This document shows, piece by piece, positions 48,835 to 59,180 of a stretch of 64,000 nucleotides of DNA. Each line of letters starts with the position of its first letter. The stretch's first letter is position 1. The stretch lies in contig MU004188.1 in the NCBI GenBank assembly GCA_010093605.1, forward strand, positions 568,341-632,340, given 5' to 3'. Under the pieces are notes generated by a model. The model was not told the DNA's origin, searched no databases, and was given only the letters and a program-made list of their open reading frames with translations. This DNA is from Lophium mytilinum (Eukaryota > Ascomycota > Dothideomycetes > Mytilinidiales > Mytilinidiaceae). Position numbers and translations under genes: made by a program.

Positions 48835-51800
48835 GTCGTAAGCAACGGCGAGGGGCCAACGACATGGACAGAAGACTGGACGAGAGGACTATGTCTGATG
48901 GACCACGACATGGCCCGAGCAATAGCGCCGGGGAGATATAAAAAAGATATGACCAACACAGGGGGCAAGAGAAGTGAGGGGCGTGCGAGGAAAGCGAGCT
49001 GGGTACCTTTTGATATTGCTTTTGGGCCCATCAACAGCCGCAAGACTCGTCCACGCGACGCTGGGGGGACAAAGAGAGAGCGGTGGTCTGTCTGACTCGG
49101 GGCTCAGCTCGCGAGCAAATGGCAGCGGTGTTGAGGTCAGTGGAGGACGGCGGGGAGCATGGCGGCAGCTTCGCGGCGGAGGTGCTTAAGGAGCTTCCCT
49201 GGCTCGGCGGAGATCACCTGGTATTAACTCGATCTCAGAGATCTCGTCGGGATCCTTGTTTACACCTGCAGATGGTGGACTACAGCCATGGCACGGAGGC
49301 AGCGCGGCCTGGGTCCGCGTTCGGCTGATGGTTCGTCGACCAAGCAGCTGGCCGTGTCGTTGGTGTCGGGGCTGGGGCGGTGCCGGAAGCGTGCATAGAG
49401 GCCGTCGGGGGATGGGCAGGGTGAGCAGAGGGAGTTGCGCGGGTGGATCGCCGTGGACAGCCTTGCCAGTGCTCCAGAAAGGGTCTCCAGGGCCTCATTG
49501 CCAATTCGATAGCGGCGAGGACGCGCTGATTGCTTTTGACGGCTCGCGCCCCGAGGGGAGCGAATAAGGTTGGTGAAGGCGGGCAGATGGCGAATGTGGC
49601 TGCACACTGACAGGCCCCAAGCAGCCGGACACCCCCCCCATTCGCGGGCCGCGACTAGGGAGCTTGATGGCGCTCCCAGGTCTTCAGCCCTCAGACTGCT
49701 CTCCTCCACCCACAGCCATGCCTCCGCGCCCCTTCACGCCCCTCTGGCACCCCTCTGGCACCCCTCACCAAGCAAACACTGAGCTGGAGCCGCCGGCGTG
49801 GAGAGGCTGAGGCCGCGCGATGGCGAACGTCGTGGCCCGGTTTGATCGACGCCTCCCGGCGAGGCTTGACGAGCATCCGGGTGAGGGCTCGATGCGCCTG
49901 AGCCCTCACTGGCCAGCGCCGGCAGCAGCCACAGGCCATGAGGGACGACGACGCTCGCGTCACCAGCCCCCTAGCCAGCTGAGCCACAGGCCTGCACCGT
50001 CGAGACCGCCTGCGACGACGACGACGACGACGACATCACCGACGGCAAGACGACGGCAGCCCGACGGCAGCAGACGGCGCCCATGTGAGAGCGTTGGTGC
50101 CGGGGACCGCGAGGCCCAGCCATGGAGGTCGCGCCTCGTCGTCCCATGGTTGGAGACGCCGCTAGCGACGAGCTGCCTCATGCTGCTCGCGCAGGCGATC
50201 CTCGTCGCCCACCATCCCCCCGCCCTCAGTGGCATCGAGTCGAGAGCGGCGGACTGCGCGCCGGGCGCCAATCTCCACTGCGCCAGACGCTGGATGCTGC
50301 AGCAATGGAGCCATGACGCTGTCCATATACATAGCCGTGGGGAGCCTCCAATGCCACAATTGCCCGCAAAGTGCTCGCCCAGGGAAGGGTAGGAGGCTGC
50401 AAGTCAGAGCAGGGCCTGCCGGGACGGGCATCATGCCGCCCAAAATGCTCCGGTGCTATCGATCAGGCCGTCGACGATCATTAGCAAAACGTCCGAATGC
50501 ACCAGCAGGCCGAGACGAAGGTGGTCAGCGCCGGCGCGCTCTAGCATCGCCAGCGCCACACGACGGCCAGAGTGCGGCGACGATATGCGGGAGGGATGGC
50601 GGAGGGGCTGGAGGTGCAGAGCATGTGACAGCAGGAGTCTGATTCCACTAGGGGGCCCACCGAGTGAATGTACTCACGTAGGTAATAGTGCACTCCTCCG
50701 TAACGTCAGCTTATGTTTCCGCACAGAGCTGCGGCGCAGTGCAGACCAAGAGCAAGCAGGGACAGCGGTATCTTCCTTCGGGGATGCTGAAGAGAGGTCC
50801 GCTGCTGGGAGGTTGACGGCCTGCAGGGAGGTCTACAGGGAGACTGTGGGGAGCGCGCATCCGGAATGGCGGGCGCCCAGTCCAAGCGAGTCGTCGAATA
50901 TTGGGTGCGGCGGCTGTCAGAGCCCGAAAGGGATGCTGGCTGCAGGACATGGACGAGCGATGTTGGGATGTGGAGTCGCTAGTGCTTGCGCCCAGCGATC
51001 GCCTTGGGGCGGCGAGCAATAATGCGGATTGTATTGGCCGCCCACTATTGCCATCTGCCATGCTCAATTTTCAACTGGCTCGGGCGATAGGATCGCGATG
51101 ACAGAGCACGCGCAGATCGCGGTGAGAGAACGTGAGAGTCAGAGGACGCTCTCCCTGGAGCTGCAAGTATTTGCATCTCAACTTCCATCGTACCTCCGGT
51201 ACCTCCCCTAGGGACGTGCTATCGCCGGAGGACTTGGCGGTTGTGGTTAGAGACACAACGCAAACCACGATCGACCGGGTCGCTGGCCGAGAAGGTTGGC
51301 GCCGCGGCAAACGCAGCTCGAGGTCCGCCTGTGGTGCATGTCGGCAGCGTCGTGTGCTGCAGGTTGCTGCAGGAGCTGCAGGCGGCCGTGATCCCAGCGA
51401 GCCTTAACGGCGTGGGAGGGCAGATCCAGGGATTGCGTGTTTAGGAGAGCCATAAATGGAAGTTCAATCTTATAGCTGTTTATTGGTTATTTAACGACAC
51501 GAAGCGCGCCCTGACTCTGCCAACGGCCTCCCCGATCCGGTTTCCTGGTAATGCAGAGCTTCTGCAGCCGCGCTAGCTCCCACTGTCTACGCAATCAACA
51601 TCCCGCGCTGGTGTTGACGCGAACAGCTCGGTTTCCCGCTCTCCAGCCAGTCTGAGAGCCCTCAGGGCCATCGGCGCTCTCGTGTGCCCAGCTGGAGGGC
51701 CCGAAGCTGACAGGATACCGCGGATGACCCGCGGGATCGGCGAACTGGTTCCTGGGCAGGCACACGTTGTGCCATTGAAAAAGAGTGTTCGCGGGGGTCT

Positions 51801-52645
51801 CTGTCGCAGGGATGAGGGGTCCATCGCTGGCAAGGCACAGTTGCGACCAGCCTGATTTGCGCTGGGAGCGGGCCGTTCAGCCCTCTAGGCGCGCTTGGGC
51901 TCTCGCGGCTCGTCGACCAGTGTGCGACGTCCGCGAAGGATTCCGCCGTGCCATCGCAGCGCCCGTGGAGTCGTGTGAGCCGCCGCAATCGACCGGGGGA
52001 TGCCCTGGATCGAGAAGGTCGCGTCAGCACAATCGGCTCATCGTGAAGTCATGGCCATGTTGCGGGCTCGCAAAGTACCGCCATGCGGCTCCATCGAGCG
52101 CCGGCTGTCCACGCCTTTGTACAAAACGAGCATGACAGCGGCGTCCGTAAGCGATGTGGACAGAATCGGCAGAGGCCTCCCTCGTTCTTCGAGAAGAAAG
52201 TGGGTCCGGTCCCTTGCCCGTGTTCCAAGCGGTATGTGCTAGCACCAAACGGAAAGCAATAAATCAGATCAATATCAGTCGAATAAATAGCTGTATTGAG
52301 CCCCCGGCCCCTGCCGCACGCCAGGAACCGCCTCTTGTCGCGTGCCGTGCTGCATAAACTACGCGTGAGATCGGGCATCTGCGAGCTACGGACAATTCTT
52401 CGGGTAAATCAGCGTGATGAGTATTTCCCCGGTCTCTGTGCACCCTTCTCTTGTGGCGCCCAGCATTGCCTCATATAGTGCGCCCCCCAGACAATAGTGC
52501 TCGTCGCCGGCTATTGCGTGCAGTCTGTCGCTGTCGCCCTATCTTGCGCAGATGGCAGTAAGTTCGGCCACCACAATTGCAAATACCCACTTTACCGTCT
52601 ACCGGGTCCGTCCCACAGCTCGCCCACGCCCAAAGCGGACGACAC
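48835..52645. other. Gene-poor GC-rich region, 3.8 kb
   Basis: It runs from the promoter of the Zn2Cys6-PAS gene to the 3' end of DBP10. Long open frames occur on all six frames, which is what GC-rich non-coding sequence gives; none shows a domain. A seven-unit (GAC)n run lies at about 50012-50034. Long regulatory DNA or a non-coding transcript is possible, with no direct support. Confidence 0.55.
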
Positions 52646-55453
52646 TCAGATCTTCCTTTTCTTGGACGGCCGGGCATTCTTCTCCTTGCGCCTCTCCTTC
52701 AACTTGCGTTGCTTCCGGACGTCCTCGACGCCTCGCAGCTCGTTCTTGGCATCGCCGTCTCTGAATTTGCCAACCCGCTTCTCCTTAGCCTCTTGCACCC
52801 TCTGCTTCCTCACGTGATAATCGTCCCTATACTTGTCCGCCTCTTTAGGTGCTTTTTCTGACTTGTGCTTGAACCGTCGTCCGGTGTCGCGCGGCGCAGA
52901 TGTGCTAGCCGACTCCAGCTCGCCTATGCGTGGCAGGCGGCCGACTTTGTTCGATTTTCTCCACTTGTCAAAACGCCCACTGCGAAAACTCGCCGCAATC
53001 TTCATACCACTCTCGCCTCGTACCATTCGGGTACCTTTGGATCCGTCAGTGTCGTTGGACGTAGCCACATACTTTTTGCTTTTCTTGTCCCAACGCATGC
53101 GGGCCTTGCTGCCCTGGCCAATGGCGCTGTCATCATTGTTGAGATCCATCGTAGCGCCCCGGGCCGCTTCCACGAATGAGGGTTGGTGGGAGTGGACCGA
53201 GTACCCACGATCTTCGGCCAGATTCGTAGATTTCGGGGCGTATGACATGAAATGCTCGGAATCCTCCCAGCCGTCTTTGGTCGCATCACCTGATGCTGGC
53301 TGAGAAAGGAATACCTCCATCTCATCTGAACCTGCATCGCTATCCACATCTGACTGCGCCATCTCCTGTACGGCGATCTCTTTCTTGTCGACGTGCTGCA
53401 TCAAGCTAGGAGCGGCATGGTCGATTGGTGCGGCGATTGTGGGACCATTGCCAGAGCGGTGGCGCCGATGTTCCAAATGCTGTCGTGTCTTGCGCATGAC
53501 TTCGGCTGCTTCACCGCCACCACCCGAACGCTTCCCGAGCTCAAACACAGTCTCGAGCGGCCTAAACCCACTCACTTTCGCCAGCATATTTTCCCTTTCC
53601 AATTGGAGAGAGGAAATGTCATCCGCAAAGAGCAAGTTGACCTCCGAGAGTTTCCCGGAAGAAACTAATCCCTTGGCTCTCTTCACACTTTGGGTGGACG
53701 CAGCATTGCGCGTACTCTTGTAAAGCTTGAAGCCTTTTGCAGCCACATCGTGCAGCGACAACAAGTCTAGATCCTCGTTTCGACGCTTTGCCACCGCTTC
53801 GCAAGCGCTCTCGAGCCTATCACGCACGAGTGTACCTACCACGATATCTTGGGCGAAGCTGAAGTCTGCAGTAGGTTCCCGCCCAAGTACAAGTCGTCGA
53901 GACAGGAAGAGCTGAAGGTCGAGAAGGTAGGGAGCCTCAGCATCCCCTACGAGACTGTAGCTCCAGCCCTTCAGCCCTGCTCTTGCCGTACGCCCGACTC
54001 GATGGACGTAAATTTTTGGTTGAGGGGGAAACTACCATTGTCAGTACTTTGGAGGGGCAGTCATAGCAATACTCCGCGACTCACATCGTAGTTGATGACA
54101 TTAGCTAACACTGGGATGTCGATACCTCTTGCAGCGACATCTGTAGTTACAAGGATAGACGTAATGCCTGACCGGAAGTCCTGGACTGCTTGAGATCGAG
54201 CCATTTGGTCAAGAGACCCGTACACTATCTCCGTCAGTAAATGCTAACAGCAATAGGGGGACATGGTACGAACCGTACGACGTAGCGTATCCCAAAGATC
54301 GCAACAATGCGGCCAGGTATTCTACATGATGCTTTGTAGAGGCGAATACAATTGTCGAATGTTCCGTGGGTGAGTCTTTTGCATTGGTGCCCTCATGCGC
54401 TCGCTTCCTCTTCTTACCCGTAGCCACGGCAGCTTCTCTCGACTTCGAAGCTGTCTGCCCAGTGGGTAAGTTGATGATGTCTTGAAGTATGTGCATAAGT
54501 GCTCCATCCTTCTCGGCACTCTTGACTGTAAAGAAAACACTCTCGAGATTCGGCGAAATTTTACTCTCGGCATCAAGGCGAATTAGCTTGGGCTCCTGGA
54601 GGCCAGCCCTTGCGAATTCGACCAAGGATTTAGGAAGCGTTGCAGAGAATAACAGTGTTTGTCGGGAGGTCGGCAAGGCGTGGAGGATTTCTGCGAGCTG
54701 CGCGGCAAAACCCATCTCGAAGAGTCGGTCGGCTTCATCGAATACCATGTATCGAACGGAGCTGAGGTCGAGCTGCATCTCTACCTTAAGATGCAGAAGC
54801 CGTCCTGGAGTGGCAATGATTACGTCGGGATTAGTCGCCATAGAAGTGAATTGATCCTCCAGAGACTCTCCTCCCACCAACAATATAGTTCTGAGATCTG
54901 TTCCACGACCCAAGTCCTTGATGACTTTGAGCGTCTGAAGTGCGAGCTCTCTGGAAGGTGACATGACGATGGCCCTCGCGCCAACTTTAGCAGAATGGCC
55001 TTTTAGTTTGTTGATTAATGGCATCACAAACGCAGCCGTCTTTCCAGAGCCAGTACGAGCCATTCCAACGACGTCTTGACCGTCTAGAATCAGTGGGACG
55101 ATTTTTCGCTGGATTGGTGTTGGAATCTGGAAACCCTTCCGTGTGATAGCCTTTAGGAGCGTTGGGTTGAGGCCCATAGCCTGAAACCCTCCGCCTTTCT
55201 TCACAGTGTTGCCCTTCAAGCTCGAGGATTTCCGATTTGAAGCTGCTTGTTGTGCAGCAATGAATTCCTCGTCACCAGAGTCGCCGGAGTCGAGTCCACC
55301 AAGCTCCAGCTCTTTTCCAAGGTCGGTAGCCTGCCCTGCACGGCTCTTCCGGGGTCCATTGCTGCCGTCAAAAGCATCAAGGTCGTTGAAAAGGGCGTTG
55401 GAAATATCGTATTCGTTCTCCGAAAGCGCGGGAGAGCTTGCTCGTGGTGCCAT
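52646..55453 (-). CDS. DBP10: DEAD-box RNA helicase Dbp10
   Basis: Three exons (55453-54274, 54224-54085, 54031-52646) give 901 aa. Dbp10 acts in 60S ribosomal subunit assembly in the nucleolus. The opening [22 protein letters not shown] leads into the Q motif; then come ARTGSGKT (I), PSRELA (Ia), TPGRLLHL (Ib), [12 protein letters not shown] (II), FSATLP (III), [10 protein letters not shown] (V) and HRVGRTAR (VI). The two splices restore [12 protein letters not shown] and [19 protein letters not shown]. The C-terminal region carries Dbp10-specific blocks ([36 protein letters not shown]) and a basic nuclear tail. It is divergent from RFA2 with a 320-bp gap. Confidence 0.96.
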
Positions 55454-55773
55454 CGCGGGTTATTGGCGCGCTGCGCGGATTTCTCGTACTGATGCTAAGC
55501 GCGAGACATTCGCCGCTGTGATTACACAGAGCTGTCTAGGTGCCCTGTATGTGGTGTCTACGTCGGAAGGTTGGGTGATGTCGCATCAAAAAAGTTCAGA
55601 TCTCAGGTTTCGAGCCCCACAATTATTTTGCTAGTCTTGGCACGTTCCTGCGGCGGGGGAAAGAACGCCGGGGCCGGACGGCGCGTTGAACGCGACTGCC
55701 TTGTGAAATAGACCTCAGACCTCTAGCAAACCGTGTCTATCAACAATCAATCTCTTCCATAGCAATTCTAGCC
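55454..55773. promoter_or_regulatory. Divergent DBP10/RFA2 promoter with MCB-like cores
   Basis: CGCGT at 55682-55686 and ACGCG at 55690-55694 lie 80-92 bp upstream of the RFA2 ATG. They resemble MBF sites. The region also serves DBP10. Confidence 0.45.
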
Positions 55774-56748
55774 ATGAGTAAAATCCCTCCGCCTCAAATT
55801 CCGCATCTCGCTAACCCAATCCCCAGGTTACGGCAATTACGATTCGTACAACACGACCTCCTACGGCGCCCAAGGCGGGGCGGGCGGTGGTGGTTTCATA
55901 CCCGGAGATGGCAGTCAGAACAGTCCCAGCGGCAACAAAGTACGATACCTTGCCCTAGACCACAGAGCATAGCTAAATGCGGTTCGCAGGGCTATGGCAA
56001 GGATACACTGCGGCCTGTGACCATCAAGCAGCTCATCGACGCGCAGCCCATGCACCAGGAGGGCGAGTTCAAAGTGGACGGCGCAGAGATCACAACGGTA
56101 AATCATCTCACCTCCTCGCCCATGCCGCAAGAGAGCTCATAGCCCCAGATCACAGTAGTCGGTCAGATTCGCAACATCTCTATGCAGACGACAAATGTCA
56201 CGTACAAACTCGACGACGGCACTGGCACAATTGAGGTGAAGAAATGGGTCGATTCCGATGCGGCACAAAACGCATCAGAGACCAAGCTTGCAGATAACAT
56301 GTACGTTCGGGCATGGGGGAAGCTAAAGTCATACGGCAACAAGCGACATGTCGGCGCAACCGTCATCAGGCCAATCACAGACCACAACGAAATATCGTAT
56401 CACTTGCTGGAAGCCACGGTTGTCCATCTCGAGCTGACTCGTGGCCCTCCGGACTCAGCAAGCAAGGGCGCGAATGCCAATGGTGCTCAACAAGCGTACC
56501 AGCAATCAGGATATGGGGCTGCGGATGACATGAGCCATACCAGCGGTATGAGTGCAGTAGCGAAGAAGGTCTACCAGTGCCTCAAGACGACACCTCAAAC
56601 AAACGAGGGGCTCCACCAACAAGATATCGCCGCGCGATTGAAGCTCGACATTGCCGAAGTTTCGAAGGCCGGAGACGACCTTCTGCAGCTAGGGGTGATT
56701 TACACGACTGTCGACGATGTCACATGGGCTGTTCTCGAGATGGATTAG
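55774..56748 (+). CDS. RFA2: Replication protein A 32-kDa subunit
   Basis: Four exons (55774-55777, 55827-55939, 55990-56097, 56149-56748) give 274 aa. RPA2 is the middle subunit of the single-stranded DNA-binding complex used in replication and repair. The first exon is only 4 nt (the ATG plus one base). The Gly/Ser/Tyr-rich N-terminus is the family's phosphorylated tail. The OB fold spans about residues 55-170, with VVGQIRNISMQTTNVTYKLDDGTG as its signature (read across positions, not one motif). The C-terminal winged helix ends in VIYTTVDDVTWAVLEMD. The last acceptor can be 56142 or 56148, both in frame, differing by Pro-Gln; the second fits the family better. It converges on the DUF202 gene with a 126-bp gap. 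Confidence 0.95.
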
Positions 56749-56874
56749 GGCAAATATATTGGCGTACTGGTTTGGGGCTTTTGGGATGCTGACTGGCGCC
56801 AGAGTGTAGCGGAATTTTGCACGAGGCCATAGTTACTCCATTGATTGAGCGTGGAAGCATGAATGTATATGTGC

Positions 56875-57607
56875 TTAACGACTCGACACTGCGTTTGTAG
56901 AGAGAAACAGAACGCATGCTGCTACGATAGCTGACGCCACAACTGTAAAGACCTTTTGATCGAATTAGCCATGCACATTAAATGATGTGTCTGCAATCTG
57001 TTGCTAACCATCTGCGTTTTCCACCCCGATTGAACCAGCGCGGTCCTTCTACTATATCGCGTTACAGTCCTGATGTAGTTGGCTATTCCAGATATAAGGC
57101 AGGCAAGTGCAAGAAGCCAAAAAATGATACCGAACGGCAGAGCAAGTCGTCTCTCTGTAGCCAGTTAGCGCGATGGCTCATCAGCGTTGGCAAAATGCTC
57201 ACCTAATTCGCTAGGTTTGGTCTTGAGATGGAATGACATAACTATAGCAACCGAAACTATGGCCATATAAATAGCCAACCGCAACCAGGACAAGAACGCT
57301 ATCGAGTCAGATGATTAGTTAAGTCGTTTCTATTGGCGACAAGACTTACTCCTCTCATTGGCAGCGTGATCTCGCGCATCGGAAGCGTTGTTATCAAAAA
57401 GGAGTGGACCTAGAAGCGGTCGTTCTTGAAAAACACTACGGTCGTAGTCGTTATCTCTGCCCTGGTCTTAGTACTCAAGAAACGCACAATCTGAGGTTTG
57501 AAGATCTCTTACTGTTTGACAAAGACTGGGGTCGAATGCCAGAAATTATACAAGGGATTGTATGGCTCACTCAGCAAGCTCTGTTCGGTATACTCCACCT
57601 CGGTCAT
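56875..57607 (-). CDS. DUF202-type small membrane protein, five exons
   Basis: Exons 57607-57513, 57456-57350, 57298-57203, 57154-57009 and 56952-56875 join in phase to 173 aa. I rebuilt it from splice sites; each exon is too short to show as a long frame. The motif ARDHAANERTFLSWLR is the hallmark of DUF202 proteins (YidH-like; ANERTFLxWLR). Three hydrophobic segments follow, at about residues 69-90, 106-124 and 149-166, as expected. The segment GPLLFDNNASDARDH just before the motif is also typical of fungal members. All four introns are 48-56 nt with GT..AG ends, and a TACTAAG branch site lies in the first. The biochemical role of the family is not settled. It shares a 344-bp divergent promoter with the CIA30-domain gene. 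Confidence 0.88.
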
Positions 57608-57951
57608 ATTGATTTCGGGAGATCCACGGTGGGTCTCACCGAGGTGTGTGGTGACTGAAGGTAACGAGAGGCTGTCAATTAGGTGTAGTGTTCTCTGATG
57701 AATGGGCCTCTGCTTAAGACCGAGGGTCGAATTTTATGCCACGCCCCGCATTGCACAAAATGCACAGACCTCATTGGTGGATCGAACTACATCTGCCCAG
57801 GTGACGTCTTCAATCTCTCTCTTCTATCTCAACTATATATTTTCATAAAAGGCTGCATTGTTTCATCATATTCTCCGCGATTGTTCCCACTTCTACTGCT
57901 CTCTCCTTCTCAGACCCCCATATCTGTCCCGACTACGTGCCATCTCTTGCT
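57608..57951. promoter_or_regulatory. Divergent DUF202/CIA30-gene promoter
   Basis: 344 bp between two divergent starts. The plus-side half is a C/T-rich leader. No clear factor site is seen. Confidence 0.45.
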
Positions 57952-58835
57952 ATGGCGAAAAACGAACTCACTATTTTTGGTGGGAGCAGGTATACTTGTC
58001 TATGCTCATTCACTAGCCACGACTGACTCTGGCAGCTCATGGCATGCCAAAGACTGGACTGCCAGTGATGATCGGGTGAGGGGGGGTAAATCACAGGTGC
58101 GACATGCGAACGCAGAAGCCATTGTCTCTTCTAAACTCATCCTAAATGTAGTCATACCTCGAATGCTCTTCATCGTCTGCCCGTTTCCACGGAGAGCTTG
58201 ACATCAAGACGCTGGGCGGGGCTGGATTTGCAAGCCAGCGCACCACTGGAGATGATGCGTTATGGGATCTATCCGATTATGATGGCATCCAGCTGAAAAT
58301 CGATACTTCCAAAGCCGACAGTACGTCAATCTCTCTGCAGTTTCTATTGCATCGCTGAGTGTCAATTTTGGGCCTAGGCAAACGCTACACGTTCATCATA
58401 AAAGACGAGCTACTCCCAAAGAATACCGAAAACGGCAGAGAACAATCCACGATATCCTGGGAATATGATTTCTCGATCGATCCAAAAGATAGCGCAAGCG
58501 ATCACAACCTACTTCTTTTCATACCCTGGGACAGCTTGAAGCCTACTTTTCGAGGAAAGGAGAAAAAAGATGCGCTACCGCTTGACCGCAAAATTATCAA
58601 GCGATTTAGTTTTATGATGAGGAGTTTCTTTGGCGACCAGGAAGGCCACTTCTCGCTCTCAATTCGATCTGTCAAAGCAATAAAATCTCCCGACGTCGAG
58701 AAAGGGGCTTACGGCATTGAAGGGCCGGACTCCAGCCTGCCTGGGCGCCGATATCCATGGCTTCCGATCGTAATCGCCGTTGCGCTTATGCTCCTGGTCA
58801 TCCCCTCCATGCTGAAGAAGTCAGTCCGCAATTAA
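57952..58835 (+). CDS. CIA30-domain protein with C-terminal membrane anchor
   Basis: Four exons (57952-57989, 58036-58096, 58152-58320, 58378-58835) give 241 aa. CIA30 domains were named for the complex I assembly factor NDUFAF1. The core reads LTIFGGSS-SWHAKDWTASDDRVRGG, then ARFHGELDIKTLGGAGFASQ, LWDLSDYDGIQLKI and YTFIIKDELL, the usual family order and spacing. The family fold is a galactose-binding-like beta sandwich. Residues about 217-235 (WLPIVIAVALMLLVIPSML) form one hydrophobic span followed by KKSVRN, suggesting a tail-anchored or single-pass protein. No clear mitochondrial presequence precedes the domain. It may therefore act outside complex I assembly; I cannot say where. Confidence 0.88.
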
Positions 58836-59180
58836 ATCATCAAGGAAGCTATTTCGATCACCTCCCCTACATTGCCGTGAATCCAATAACACTGCATTCC
58901 ATATCCTCGGCCACCTCCTTAGAACACCGTTCATCTGAGATTTTTCAATCACCTGAACAAGGGGTGGAGCTAGTATACTTATTTCTTGTCTTTATATCGT
59001 GACACATTCACACGTGAGTGAATAAAATGGGTTTGGGTGCTCCTCTATTAAAGGCGGCTCGCCTACGGGTTTCGTCTCCCCACCAACATCGCATCCACCT
59101 GTCCACCACAACACCTTCTCATCTTCACACCAATCTCAAACGCACCACTCTCAGTACAGCGGACCGACTCCAATCTCAAA
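58836..59180. other. Short intergenic region
   Basis: 345 bp between the CIA30-domain gene and the third F-box gene, with a CTATTAAAGG stretch at about 59044 that could act as a TATA-like element. Nothing else is seen. Confidence 0.5.

Noticed and set aside
49820-51022. Several long overlapping frames in GC-rich DNA
   Set aside because: All six frames are similarly open because stop codons are rare in GC-rich sequence. No conserved protein features appear.
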